From positions 31,346 to 95,345 of the forward strand of contig CAVVPU010000127.1 in assembly GCA_963750015.1 (NCBI GenBank): a stretch of 64,000 nt of DNA. Reading direction: 5' to 3'. This document shows positions 44,306-53,273 of the stretch, one piece after another (within the stretch, counting starts at the first letter, position 1; each line of letters starts with the position of its first letter). A model generated the notes under the pieces. It did no database searches and was not told where the DNA came from. It saw only the letters and a program-made list of their open reading frames with translations. The stretch comes from CAVVNC01 sp963750015. GTDB taxonomy: Bacteria; Desulfobacterota; Syntrophorhabdia; Syntrophorhabdales; WCHB1-27. The translations under genes and the position numbers were made by a program.

Positions 44306-45520
44306 CTAGTTCTCGAAGACCCTGTCGGAATCCACGATGGCATTCGTTTCGGCCCAGAGCACGTCTTCGGCCGAAAGCTTCAACGGCCCTGTTATCTCAT
44401 CCATACCATCGTATTCCTGGCTGTCGGTCTTCTCGGCCAGTGTGAGCAGGGCGCCCAGCACTCCCGCTCTGCTCTCCAACGCATCCTGGACCTCCTGGAT
44501 GAGGTTCAGCTTCCGCGTGACCTCGCCGGGCTTAAGGTTGAAGAATACGTTCATGAAGGAGAGCATTCCCGTGATGAAAGCACTGTCGGCGATGGGCCAC
44601 GCGCCTGCCTTCTTCGCCAGAGACTCCATGAGCCTCGCCCTCATGAGGGCCTTTTCTATCAAGGGATGTGATTGAGCGTCCCTGTGGTCTACGGTAAACA
44701 GGAGGAGAACGACCCATTTTTGCAGGTTTTCGTATCCCAGCAGGGTGATTGCTTGTCCTATAGAGGCTACTTTTCGGCCTGCCCGGAAGAATGCGGAATT
44801 CATCAACTGGAGCAAGCCGTAGGCCAATTTTGGGCTATCTTTGAAAGTCCTTTCGATGACGGCGATGTCCTCGTTTGCCCTAAGGTCGTTGAATAGTTGC
44901 AGCAAGACTTCCTGGGAGGACGATATGGACGGCGTTTCGCCTGCGGAGGGCTTCATGAAAAAAGGGCCTTGAAAGAGCTCAAAACCCAGATCGCAATAGC
45001 GGGTGAAGCTCATCCCGTCCTCGACACACCCCGCAATAAGCCTGGTGGGAAGCCCCTTGAAGAGGGCAACTGTGGGCTCGATTGCGTCCACGGAGGAGGA
45101 CAATACGTTTATCCGGACAAAGTCGGCGATCTTATGGAACGGCAGCAGGCCGCGCCCCGATGGGGTGTAGTCGACGGCAATCTGGTACGCCTGTTTCTTC
45201 AACATGGCAGCTTTGAGAAGGATCTCTTTATCCAACGCGTCTTTCTCGGATACCTGAAAAATGCTGTTCTTCGGCAGGAGAGCGATCATCTCGGCTTTCA
45301 TGACGGCCAGGTCGAGATTGAAAAAGGTTCTCTTGTTACCGGTGAGCCTTTCGAACCCGCCACCCGAGGAGACTTCGCCGACCATATCCTCGTCGACAAT
45401 CATGGCGGGCCACTTCGGGCCGGCGTGTATCGATGCACCTCTCCGAAAGGAGAGTTCATTCCCGAAAAGACATCTCTTTCTGTCGAGAACCAGCTCTTTG
45501 TGAATGTAGTATGTGCTCAT
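44306..45520 (-). CDS. HDOD protein with degenerate EAL domain (YuxH type)
   Basis: A 404-residue signalling protein. The first half has the EAL fold outline (IHKELVLDRKRCLFGNELSFR; FNLDLAVMKAEMIALLP; GLLPFHKIADFVRIN), but the E-A-L triad itself reads NELSF and the metal ligands are mostly lost. It should bind rather than hydrolyse cyclic di-GMP, if it does either. The second half is an HDOD domain (residues about 200-390, with LAYGLLQLMNSAFFRAG and SIGQAITLLGYENLQKWVV). Such proteins link c-di-GMP status to motility or protein interactions. It is divergent from the FapA-type gene. Confidence 0.85.
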   Translation of the reverse strand: MSTYYIHKELVLDRKRCLFGNELSFRRGASIHAGPKWPAMIVDEDMVGEVSSGGGFERLTGNKRTFFNLDLAVMKAEMIALLPKNSIFQVSEKDALDKEILLKAAMLKKQAYQIAVDYTPSGRGLLPFHKIADFVRINVLSSSVDAIEPTVALFKGLPTRLIAGCVEDGMSFTRYCDLGFELFQGPFFMKPSAGETPSISSSQEVLLQLFNDLRANEDIAVIERTFKDSPKLAYGLLQLMNSAFFRAGRKVASIGQAITLLGYENLQKWVVLLLFTVDHRDAQSHPLIEKALMRARLMESLAKKAGAWPIADSAFITGMLSFMNVFFNLKPGEVTRKLNLIQEVQDALESRAGVLGALLTLAEKTDSQEYDGMDEITGPLKLSAEDVLWAETNAIVDSDRVFEN

Positions 45521-45696
45521 CGCTGCCCCCGTGTAAAAATTATCTATGCTTCCGAGTAGTTATCGCATCGGCCCCGATTCTCTTAAGTGGCGTATGGCAC
45601 ACAAGGCGGGCTGTCCCCACTTTCGTCCCTAAGAACCGGACATTTTTACTTTGCGATGACAAAATGAAAGATTCTCCTTGAAGTTCGGACGTCCAA

Positions 45697-47331
45697 ATGG
45701 TACTGATTAGCAGACGCAGTAACGACGATCGACCGCAACCGACCAGGGAAGTCCGAACAGGTAGGAGCGCCGTGACTGGGCCGACAATCACGATTACCAC
45801 AGACGAAGCGCAACAAAAGGTATACGCCGTTCTGTCCTCCCAGGAGCAACTACCCACGCTTGAAGAGGTTCTGAGGGCATCGAAGGCAGAAGACGTACAC
45901 TTCTGGATAGACGAGGCGGCGATCACAAAAGCATTGGAGGGCCGCCTTCTCGACCAACCCTTCGAGATCGGCCACGCAAAGGACGGCCGGGTCATCGTCA
46001 CCGTGGCGCCGGGAGAAATGGAAGCCTATATGGTCGTCGAGCCCGCCTTTGGCGGCAGGCAACCGGATTTCAAGGATGTTGAACGGGCGCTCGGAGAAGA
46101 ATCGATCACCGTAGGCGTCGACGAGACCGCAATAAGACGGGCCCTTGAAAAGGGGAATCACGGCAGCAAAACCCTCATTGCCCGCGGGAAAAACCCCGTC
46201 AACGGAATAGATGCCAAAATAGAATACCATTTCCGAAAAAAATCGACCCTCATCAAGCCAGGGGACCCCGAAGATAACAGATTCGATTACAGGAGCATAG
46301 AAAGCGTCCTATCCGTCGGTAAGGAATCCTTACTGGCGAGAAAGATCCCTGCAATTCCGGGAGAGGATGGCATGACCGTGACCGGCAAGCCCATTCGGGC
46401 TATTCCCGGAAAGGACGTGAGACTGTCTCCAGGCAGGAATACGAGGCTTTCCGAGGATGGGATGGAGCTGATTTCCAATATCGACGGTCAGCCCATCCTG
46501 CTCGACAAGGTCTCTGTCGAGCCTGTTTTCGCTATCGACGGAGACATAGACTTCAAAACGGGAAACGTGAATTTCGCCGGGAGCGTCAAGGTGTCGGGAA
46601 ACGTCCTCTCCGGCTTCTCCGTAAAGGCCACCGCAAATATTCAGATAGAAGGAGTGGTGGAAGACTGCTACATCGAGGCGGGAGGCTACGTCTCCGTCAC
46701 TGGCGGTATAAGGGGCAGGGGCAACAAAACCGTCAAGGCGGGCGGAGACGTGGGGGCCCGCTTCATCGAACAAGCCGGGGTGGAGGCAGGTGGGAGCATC
46801 GCCGCCCAAGAGGTCCTCCATTCCGACCTCGTGGCAGGCGATCAGGTAAACGTGACCAAAGGGAATGGCTTAATCCTGGGTGGCCATATATCGGCAACGA
46901 ACCTTATCCACGCAAATACTGTCGGCTCCGATTCCGGCACGCGCACCGAGCTTGCCGTAGGCTTCAATCCCATACAAAAGGCTGCACTTGACGGCTTGAA
47001 GGAAAAACGGACGAAACTCGATGCGACCCTATCCGAGATCGAAATCGGCATCAACACCCTTGAACAGTATAAATCACAGGGCTCCTCAATGTGGGAACGA
47101 CATGAAGAGACCTACGAGAAGCTCATCGGGGCCCGAAAACAAACGAAGGACAAGCTTGACGCGCTTGCCTTCGAAGTCCGGGAGATGGTCGAAAGGATGG
47201 TCCGGGCAGAACACGCCCATATAAAGATAGCCGGGACCATCCATCCCAATGTCGTGGTCCGTATAGGAAAGCTGCGGTTCAAGAATGAAAGCGAGTCTCA
47301 CTTCGACATCTTTCTACGAGGACGAAGGTGA
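45697..47331 (+). CDS. FapA-type polymer-forming/flagellar assembly protein (DUF342)
   Basis: A 544-residue protein. The N-terminal domain (to about 190) ends in a DUF342 core with GEDGMTVTGKPI. Residues about 270-430 form a right-handed beta-helix with repeating GGYVSVTGGIRGRGNKTVKAGGDVG-type turns, and a coiled coil follows (about 425-500). In Vibrio and relatives FapA-family proteins affect flagellar polarity or extracellular polymers. The start is uncertain: the open frame begins at 45697, but GTG 45772 has an AGGAG site and would remove a polar leader. It is divergent from the HDOD/EAL protein, compatible with joint control of surface behaviour. Confidence 0.78.
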   Translation: MVLISRRSNDDRPQPTREVRTGRSAVTGPTITITTDEAQQKVYAVLSSQEQLPTLEEVLRASKAEDVHFWIDEAAITKALEGRLLDQPFEIGHAKDGRVIVTVAPGEMEAYMVVEPAFGGRQPDFKDVERALGEESITVGVDETAIRRALEKGNHGSKTLIARGKNPVNGIDAKIEYHFRKKSTLIKPGDPEDNRFDYRSIESVLSVGKESLLARKIPAIPGEDGMTVTGKPIRAIPGKDVRLSPGRNTRLSEDGMELISNIDGQPILLDKVSVEPVFAIDGDIDFKTGNVNFAGSVKVSGNVLSGFSVKATANIQIEGVVEDCYIEAGGYVSVTGGIRGRGNKTVKAGGDVGARFIEQAGVEAGGSIAAQEVLHSDLVAGDQVNVTKGNGLILGGHISATNLIHANTVGSDSGTRTELAVGFNPIQKAALDGLKEKRTKLDATLSEIEIGINTLEQYKSQGSSMWERHEETYEKLIGARKQTKDKLDALAFEVREMVERMVRAEHAHIKIAGTIHPNVVVRIGKLRFKNESESHFDIFLRGRR

Positions 47332-47471
47332 GCTAAAGTCGTCCGCGTATATTCTGTAGTCGACAGATAATAAGGACTGGTGAAGAGAGGGACGTTCCTC
47401 ACTCTCTGAGTCTTTCGAACCTACAGGAGCGGGCAACGCGGGGACGCGAATCTATCCGAAAGGAGAGCCGA

Positions 47472-48113
47472 ATGCTTCGAAGAATCGTGTACTATCTGTC
47501 ATGTTCGTTACTCTTATGCTTTTCCCTTCCTTTGCACGCAGCACCACCCGATCCCCCTTCGGTGTTCGACTCGATCGACGTTGGCTCCTCAGAAGCGTTC
47601 CAATTTGCGAAAACCTGTATGCCATCCGTAACCGAAGCTTCCTTCGGTCGAATGGTGCGTGATGCCCTGACAAATAAGACCTCCGTCACCCGGCCGGTAG
47701 ATAAGACGCAGCCGTACCTGGTGGTCAGCGGAGCACGGGCTTTTTGCGTCAAAATGTCCGACCGAAAGTACCCGATTCTGCCACTTACGGCTTTCGACGA
47801 AACGGTTTCCTTCCCGGGCATGACCGCGGACGAACAAAGAAGCTTTCGCATCGACCTATCCCGGCAAATCGCCGCAAATGGATTTGCCACGGCGCTTGTA
47901 GTCAACGAAATCGGCAATGCAGTTCAAGTGGTCTATATGCTCGCGAGTGAAATGCCGGTCAAGTTTTACTATCACACGAATTTTATGAAGAAGGGCGAAT
48001 TCAAGGAAAGTGATTTTCCCTCCGTCTATCGGGCCGTCGGGGGTATGAACACCACCGCCCGTGGAGAACCGCAAGAAAATATGAAGATGTTGTTCTTGAG
48101 ATCGGGCAGTTGA
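47472..48113 (+). CDS. Secreted protein of unknown function
   Basis: A 213-residue protein with a clear signal peptide (hydrophobic to about residue 20, cleavage after LHAA). No domain is recognised. The mature part contains two cysteines (near residues 49 and 92), possibly disulfide bonded, and a middle segment rich in Asp and Arg. GAAAGGAGAG lies just before the ATG. Three small unknown genes follow each other here (47472, 48222, 49308) with gaps of 55-110 bp, so co-expression is possible. Confidence 0.7.
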   Translation: MLRRIVYYLSCSLLLCFSLPLHAAPPDPPSVFDSIDVGSSEAFQFAKTCMPSVTEASFGRMVRDALTNKTSVTRPVDKTQPYLVVSGARAFCVKMSDRKYPILPLTAFDETVSFPGMTADEQRSFRIDLSRQIAANGFATALVVNEIGNAVQVVYMLASEMPVKFYYHTNFMKKGEFKESDFPSVYRAVGGMNTTARGEPQENMKMLFLRSGS

Positions 48114-48221
48114 TTGGCGCATAAGCCCTTTAAATTAGATATGTTGGGCGATAATTGATTCCAGATTCAAGGCCTGACTCCGCAGATTTTCTTTGATTGA
48201 GACAAATAGAAAGGGGATTCT

Positions 48222-49253
48222 ATGAAGAAAGTAATCCTGCTTCTGGCGGCCGTTTCGCTAAGCTTCCTGTTTTCAGCCAGAGGAGCAATCGCGGAAAGTG
48301 GCGGCATCAAGGTTGACAAGGACATTGTCGTCACAATCGCCGGTTCTGTAGTGAAGTTCGACCCCCGCGACAATGTCCCGGACGTCGATCTTTCCAAAGT
48401 CACCTTTGACCTCGCTGCTGTCCCGCCTGAGGCCCAGTTCATGGTGGGGAAGATTTATCGCGGGCAGTCCGAACGGAATGGGATTAAAGGGGCTCTCTGG
48501 TATTTTTTTCTTGAGCAGTGGAATAAGGACGGTGCGGTTTTTGTCGTCTCTCAATGGTCGGGTAACGGCAACGTGTTTGTTTTCAGAAACGCCTGTCCCG
48601 CGTTCAAGCTCACCGAGGACCGATTTGCTCCAGATACCCCAAAATGTCGGAGTGGTGCCGGCAATGTGGGAAACGGCTGGAAGTTCTTTAGGAATGCCAA
48701 GAGGGGCGTGCTCGTGTTTGGCGCGGACGATGGAGCTGAGATTGAAGCCGATGAAGTCGGCACTCTGCCGCCCGAAATGGTGACGAGAATGACGAAGTCA
48801 TCCCCGGAAGTCGTCAAAGTAGAGGGTAACGTCTTGAAGTTTCAAGCCCTCCGCCGAGTGCCTGATGTTGATCTTTCCAAGATCAAGTTCGATTTCTCGG
48901 AAATTCATCCGGAGGATGCTTTCATGCAAGGGAATGTCTACGTGGGCCGATTCAGGAAAGATGTCCACCTCGGGTCCACTTGGTACCTCTTTCTTGTAAG
49001 TGCGACTGAGAAAGAAGGAAATATCTTTCTTGTGGGGCAACAATCTTCTGACTACAACGCAGGAGATAAAATCATCAGTCTCGTCTGCAATTCAAAAACG
49101 CAGAAGTGCACGGTCGATAAAGGTAAGAATAGTTGGGATTTTTCGAAGGACAAGGAAGGGAACCTTGTCTTTGTTTCCTCCGACGGATGGAAAAACACTT
49201 TGGTGAAGGGCGGCACACTACCGCCTGAAGTGTTTGCAGGCGCGGCAAAGTAG
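48222..49253 (+). CDS. Secreted protein with an internal duplication, unknown function
   Basis: A 343-residue protein with a signal peptide ending GAIAE. It consists of two homologous halves. VVKFDPRDNVPDVDLSKVTFD (about 46-66) matches VLKFQALRRVPDVDLSKIKFD (about 205-225), and later segments (YFFLEQWNKD/YLFLVSATEK; GGTLPPE-type ends) match as well. Each unit is about 150 residues, mostly beta in character, and ends in a TLPPE motif. No known family was recognised. It may bind a ligand or sit in the periplasm as a two-lobed protein. Confidence 0.72.
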   Translation: MKKVILLLAAVSLSFLFSARGAIAESGGIKVDKDIVVTIAGSVVKFDPRDNVPDVDLSKVTFDLAAVPPEAQFMVGKIYRGQSERNGIKGALWYFFLEQWNKDGAVFVVSQWSGNGNVFVFRNACPAFKLTEDRFAPDTPKCRSGAGNVGNGWKFFRNAKRGVLVFGADDGAEIEADEVGTLPPEMVTRMTKSSPEVVKVEGNVLKFQALRRVPDVDLSKIKFDFSEIHPEDAFMQGNVYVGRFRKDVHLGSTWYLFLVSATEKEGNIFLVGQQSSDYNAGDKIISLVCNSKTQKCTVDKGKNSWDFSKDKEGNLVFVSSDGWKNTLVKGGTLPPEVFAGAAK

Positions 49254-49307
49254 TATGGAGTCTCTGCGACTCGTTAATAGCGGGCTGAGACAAAAGGAGA
49301 CTTAAGG

Positions 49308-49718
49308 ATGTATTGTCCTAACCTCGAATGCCCAGATTCCAGGCAGACTGGCGTACCGGGAGAGTTTGTAGAAGGCGTCACGGCTTGCCCATTTTGTGGA
49401 AGTGCCTTGGTTGAAAAGATGCCGACCATGAATCCATCGGAAGCCCCGGACAAAACGGAACGAGGCAGAGGGGAATTTAGCGCCATAGATGATTCGAGCG
49501 AAAAACGGGTCGTGATAGCAACTTACAGCTTCCGGGCCGATGCTGAACTAGCCATAACATACCTCATAAATAACGGAATTGACGTAGTTGAATCGCCAGA
49601 CGATTGCGGCGGAACGAATCCGGTCGTTGGCTTCGCCACAGGAATTCGTCTATTGGCTCCCGAGAGGCAAGCGAAGAGGGCGATTGCTTTACTCAAGAAA
49701 GTGCAGCGAGATGACTGA
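49308..49718 (+). CDS. Zinc-ribbon plus DUF2007 (putative signal-transducing) protein
   Basis: A 136-residue cytoplasmic protein. The first 30 residues carry CPNLECPDS and CPFCGS, a zinc-ribbon pattern. Residues about 65-130 match the DUF2007 fold (VVIATYSFRADAELAITYLINNGID, ending RLLAPERQAKRAIALL), annotated as a putative prokaryotic signal transducer. AAAGGAGAC lies ahead of the ATG. Function unknown. Confidence 0.75.
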   Translation: MYCPNLECPDSRQTGVPGEFVEGVTACPFCGSALVEKMPTMNPSEAPDKTERGRGEFSAIDDSSEKRVVIATYSFRADAELAITYLINNGIDVVESPDDCGGTNPVVGFATGIRLLAPERQAKRAIALLKKVQRDD

Positions 49719-49765
49719 ACAAAAGAGGACGGTCGAAACGGTATTTTGGCTCTCATTAGCAAGCC

Positions 49766-49792
49766 GGATGAGGGGATGAGGGGATGAGGGGA
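49766..49792. repeat. Short tandem repeat, GGATGAGG x3
   Basis: Three exact 8-bp GGATGAGG units with a partial fourth, leading directly into dispersed repeat copy b. Such a tract can change length by slippage. Confidence 0.8.
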
Positions 49793-49829
49793 GAATGTGT
49801 TATTACAAGACCTGGCCCCAGAGTCGTTC
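49782..49829 (+). repeat. Dispersed short repeat (AAGACCTG family), copy b
   Basis: Begins with the last GGATGAGG unit and contains GAATGTGTTATTACAAGACC followed by TGGCCCC. It is about 80 bp from copy c, in a 290-bp gene-free gap before the toxin-antitoxin pair. Confidence 0.65.
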
Positions 49830-49860
49830 GGCTAAAATACTAAATTATTACATAATGTTA

Positions 49861-49904
49861 GGACAAAATGTGTGATTGCAGGACCCGACCCCACAAGCGT
49901 TTCC
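49861..49904 (+). repeat. Dispersed short repeat (AAGACCTG family), copy c
   Basis: Contains AAAATGTGTGATTGCAGGAC, then CCGACCCCACAAGCGTTTCC. It is the second copy in the same gap; the core agrees with copy d at 51421 except for scattered changes. Confidence 0.65.
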
Positions 49905-50006
49905 GGTAGGGAGCGGAAAACCGTTTCCCCTGGAGAAAAAGGACAAATAGCGATATCATTGGACAAGTGCCTCGGTAGAGTGGTGGAGAAAGGAGGGTTG
50001 TGAACC

Positions 50007-50249
50007 ATGGAGCGTGAGCAGCTTATGAAGAAGATTTCCATCGATCCGGCAATCTGTTTCGGGAAACCCTGTGTGCATGGGCGAAGGGTTTGGGTCTCCC
50101 TCGTGCTTGACCTGCTTGCAAGTGGCATGAAGACGGACGAGATCATGCGTGAGTACGACCTGACCGAGGAAGACGTGCTGGCGTGCATCGCTTATGGCGC
50201 CGAGATGTCCAGGGAGCGCTATGTGGATGTGGCCGGGGGCAGCAAGTGA
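50007..50249 (+). CDS. DUF433-family antitoxin
   Basis: An 80-residue protein of the DUF433 (VapB-like antitoxin) family. It shows ISIDPAICFGKPCVHGRRVWV followed by the helix-turn-helix-like DLLASGMKTDEIMREYDLTEEDV. ATG 50025 (MKKISIDP) is a plausible shorter start. It overlaps the following DUF5615 toxin gene (GTGA), the normal arrangement for this toxin-antitoxin type. It would neutralise the toxin and repress its own promoter. Confidence 0.85.
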   Translation: MEREQLMKKISIDPAICFGKPCVHGRRVWVSLVLDLLASGMKTDEIMREYDLTEEDVLACIAYGAEMSRERYVDVAGGSK

Positions 50250-50608
50250 GGATGAAGCTGGATGAAAACCTTGGGCAGCAACCCCTGGAATTGTTCCTGG
50301 AGGCCGGACACGATGCCGTGACCGTCAAAGCTCAACAATTGAGCGGGGTAGACGATCTGAAGCTAATAGCGGTATGCCAAAAGGAAAGGCGGTGTTTGGT
50401 CTCCCTTGATATGGGTTTTGGAAATCCCCTGGTGTTTCCACCGGAGGAATATTCCGGCATCGCCGTGCTGCGTCTTCCGGCTCGGCTGTCTCACGTGGAT
50501 ATTCTCGACGGATGCAGGACGCTCGTAAGCGCCCTTGAACGGGCTGATATCACGGGCAAGCTGTGGATTGTACAGCGAGGGCGAATCCGGGAGCATGTTC
50601 GTGAATAA
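50246..50608 (+). CDS. DUF5615-family PIN-like toxin (putative RNase)
   Basis: A 120-residue PIN-like nuclease. The opening MKLDENLGQQPLELFLEAGHD and the central acidic residues in CLVSLDMGFGNP match the Mut7-C/DUF5615 group. The conserved acidic residues needed for metal-dependent RNA cleavage (Asp in LDENL, Asp in SLDMGFG) are present. The first codon is GTG 50246, overlapping the antitoxin stop, or ATG 50252. It acts as the toxin of the pair; target RNA unknown. Confidence 0.82.
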   Translation: MRMKLDENLGQQPLELFLEAGHDAVTVKAQQLSGVDDLKLIAVCQKERRCLVSLDMGFGNPLVFPPEEYSGIAVLRLPARLSHVDILDGCRTLVSALERADITGKLWIVQRGRIREHVRE

Positions 50609-50865
50609 CACCGCAATTTTCTTTATGAGTTGCTTTCTTTTCATACGCTAATGGCAAGCTCTTTGACTTCATATCCCGTGGGCACGTCCTCCATGGCCTT
50701 ACCTCTCTGTGCGTTTTCTACATCTATATGATATCACGAACTGGCTTCGATGCTGAATTCGGTTGACGGAGGGACACACTTTTGCTTTTCTTCTTGCACA
50801 GCCCCCGGTCAAGTGGTAAGAATAGTCGTAAGGCGATTCACCAAATTGGGTGAACGGAGGGCTGA

Positions 50866-51381
50866 ATGAAGGCAATCTTAGCCGCGCTGGCTGTTTACAA
50901 TCAAGGGGCCAATAGGGCGCTGTGCGAAACCATCGCAAAGGTCGATGAAGACACTTTGAAAAAAGATTGCGGCACATACTATCACTCGGTCTTTTCGACC
51001 ATCCAGCATTATCTGTCCTATGAGGTATCCTGGCTCAAGAGATACAGGACCTTCGGCGCCCATGCCGCGTTAACCACGAGTATCCTCGATCCGGAATTGG
51101 ATGACATTCTTTCAAGAACGAAGAATAACTTCAAAGAAACCCAACCCGTTCTCCTCGCGATAGATACCATCTTCGTGAACCTAGTAAATGAAATGACCGA
51201 TAGCGACCTTGACAGGCTTGTTAAATATACGAATCCAAGAGGCGAAGAATTCGAAAAGAAGTATTGGAACACGATAGTTCACGTATTGAATCACAGCACG
51301 CACCATAGAGGAGAGATTTCCGCAACGCTCGACATCCTCAAGATATCGAACGACTACGCAGGATTCTTCCGCTATGTGTAA
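50866..51381 (+). CDS. DinB-superfamily protein
   Basis: A 171-residue four-helix-bundle protein. The metal-binding histidines are recognisable as H47 in TIQHYLSYEVSWLKRY, and in HVLNHSTHHRGEI near residue 143, which is the classical end motif. DinB/YfiT proteins are often thiol-dependent S-transferases or metal-dependent hydrolases; the substrate is unknown. CGGAGGG precedes the ATG by 5 bases. Single gene. Confidence 0.85.
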   Translation: MKAILAALAVYNQGANRALCETIAKVDEDTLKKDCGTYYHSVFSTIQHYLSYEVSWLKRYRTFGAHAALTTSILDPELDDILSRTKNNFKETQPVLLAIDTIFVNLVNEMTDSDLDRLVKYTNPRGEEFEKKYWNTIVHVLNHSTHHRGEISATLDILKISNDYAGFFRYV

Positions 51382-51420
51382 AAGAGCCGGGTGTATAGGG
51401 AGGGGTATAGGCGGGGAAGT

Positions 51421-51470
51421 GGATGAGGAAAAATGTATGATTGCAAGACCTGTCCCCACGAGCCTTTCCT
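51421..51470 (+). repeat. Dispersed short repeat (AAGACCTG family), copy d
   Basis: Reads GGATGAGGAAAAATGTATGA then TTGCAAGACCTGTCCCCACG and AGCCTTTCC. It is the copy closest to the AT-richer six-gene cassette, which begins 53 bp further on, so it may mark the left boundary of the insertion. Confidence 0.7.
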
Positions 51471-51522
51471 AAGAGCATCCCCATTGAATCCTATCCTCCC
51501 CGCATATTTCCAAGGATGATCA

Positions 51523-52713
51523 GTGAAACTGCGCGATTTTTTTACAAAGGGAAGTAAATGGGTTCAAATAGCGGTAACCGCTGTCGGCATCGTTGGATCT
51601 TTAGTTACCATTTATGCATTCTATTTCTATGAAAACAAAACTGCTTTGCAGTACGATATTATTTCCAATACAAGTGTCTTGGACATAAACGCCGATTTGG
51701 GAAACCTGGAGATATTCTATGGCAAGTCAAATCTCAAAATAGAGAAGCGTAATCTTAGACTCATCAGTGTGAGGGTGATGAACACGGGCAGTACCAACAT
51801 CCTTAAGGATTTCTATGACGATGAAGACCCACTCGGCTTGCAGGTTACGGACGGGAACATCATAGAAACACCGGAGCTACTGGAGGCGAGCAACGACTAT
51901 CTGAAAAGGAATGTTAAGATTTTTCTTACTTCACCAGGGACTATAAGCTTTTCGAAGGTTATCATTGAGCCGAAAGAATTCTTTACCGTTAAGCTGCTTG
52001 CTCTGTATAGGGCCGACACAACGCCAAAGATAATGGCGACCGGCAAAATAGCAGGCATACGGTCGATAAGAGTTGTCAACATAACTGAGTCCAGAGGAAA
52101 CAGGTCATTTTTCGCCGAAGTCTTTTCAGGCACAATCTTGGTAGAAGTAGTGAGACTATTTCTGTTTCCGCTAATTGCCATTGTTTTATTGACTGCAATC
52201 ATAACCTCTGCGGTGGGTATTACGGGGCTCATCACGCGAATAAAACGAAAAAGAACGATCCGTAAATTTAGAAAAAGGCAAGGCAAAGCCTCCACCGAAT
52301 TGGCCAACGCTGTCTTCAGGAGATTTCTAAAGAATGGACAGTGGGAATTGGAACCTATGTCGGAAATACTGTCGCACGACATTGCTATAAGCAATAGGTA
52401 CAAGAGGCTACTTAAAGTGATAAAGAAGGAGGATTCCATACTCCGCAGACCAAGGAACCACTACCGCAGTCACCAGAAATTAAGATTGATCACGGAAATG
52501 ATCGACGGGGGCTTTGTCATAAAAAGAGAGGATCAGCTGATCATAAACGAGAAAATGAGAGACGTGCTCAACAGCTTTGTCGCCTTTCTTCGCGCTGAGG
52601 GCTATGCATTCCGTTCAGGGGCAGATGCCCTACGGTGGGAAGCGGCTATGAACTCGACTGATGCCATTGCAGTAGAAAAGGCTCAGAGAGAGGGACCAGC
52701 CAATGACCGATGA
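51523..52713 (+). CDS. Three-segment membrane protein of unknown function (first gene of the AT-richer cassette)
   Basis: A 396-residue protein I do not recognise. Residues 13-35 form a membrane helix. Residues 40-200 look extracytoplasmic or beta-rich (ISVRVMNTGSTNI, FTVKLLALYRAD). Residues 209-238 form one long or two short hydrophobic segments, followed by a strongly basic stretch (RIKRKRTIRKFRKRQG). The cytoplasmic C-terminus (250-396) is helical and ends in a winged-helix-like piece (KREDQLIINEKMRDVLNSFV). Its last 11 bases overlap the next gene. It could be a membrane sensor or effector of a defence module. Codon use is more AT-rich than in the left flank. Confidence 0.75.
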   Translation: MKLRDFFTKGSKWVQIAVTAVGIVGSLVTIYAFYFYENKTALQYDIISNTSVLDINADLGNLEIFYGKSNLKIEKRNLRLISVRVMNTGSTNILKDFYDDEDPLGLQVTDGNIIETPELLEASNDYLKRNVKIFLTSPGTISFSKVIIEPKEFFTVKLLALYRADTTPKIMATGKIAGIRSIRVVNITESRGNRSFFAEVFSGTILVEVVRLFLFPLIAIVLLTAIITSAVGITGLITRIKRKRTIRKFRKRQGKASTELANAVFRRFLKNGQWELEPMSEILSHDIAISNRYKRLLKVIKKEDSILRRPRNHYRSHQKLRLITEMIDGGFVIKREDQLIINEKMRDVLNSFVAFLRAEGYAFRSGADALRWEAAMNSTDAIAVEKAQREGPANDR

Positions 52714-53191
52714 GGAATTGAGAAAACAGGCTTGGGACTTCTTTCAAATGCAAGCAGGCCAACGATTAACGACGATCAATTTCTATATTGCCATCTCATC
52801 CCTGCTTTCGACGGGACTAGCGGCGGCCTTGAAGACAGACATCAATCTGCCGCACCTTGGTAGTGCGTTCGGGCTACTGCTTATCTTGTTTTCCTTTGTG
52901 TTTTACAAACTTGACCAAAGGAACCGCGACCTGATACAGGGGGCAGAGGCGGCGCTGAAATTCTTCGAGTCTATGGCAGCTCTAAAGGACGAGGCAGGTA
53001 TCCCGCATATCGCCAAGAGGTTCAACCGCGAGGAATACGACACGAACCAGAAGAAAGCTTTAGCTTCGTGGTGCTTTTGGCGTAATCATTACAGCTACTC
53101 TCAGTGTTTTCGATTCATGTTTGTGATTTTCGGGTGCGTTGGCCTGGCAGGCCTCGGCGTTTCGTTGGTAAGGCTTTTTTGGGGCACGTGA
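52703..53191 (+). CDS. Small membrane protein of an accessory-island type (RipA/SLATT-like arrangement)
   Basis: A 162-residue protein with hydrophobic segments at about 22-42, 48-68 and 137-158, and a soluble helical part in between. The middle segment ends FYKLDQRNRDLIQGAEAALKF. The N-terminus is MTDEELRKQAWDFFQMQAGQR. I have no firm family name; the shape (paired helices plus a cytoplasmic helical domain) resembles small membrane effectors found in defence islands. It overlaps the preceding gene by 11 bp and is 82 bp from the FAD protein, so it is part of the operon. Confidence 0.65.
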   Translation: MTDEELRKQAWDFFQMQAGQRLTTINFYIAISSLLSTGLAAALKTDINLPHLGSAFGLLLILFSFVFYKLDQRNRDLIQGAEAALKFFESMAALKDEAGIPHIAKRFNREEYDTNQKKALASWCFWRNHYSYSQCFRFMFVIFGCVGLAGLGVSLVRLFWGT

Positions 53192-53273
53192 GGCCGGCAT
53201 GAGCACTGCGCTTCTTCGGGACAGACTGAGCTTGAATAAGATAGAGAAGCTGAGATATAAGGAATAGAATGCC

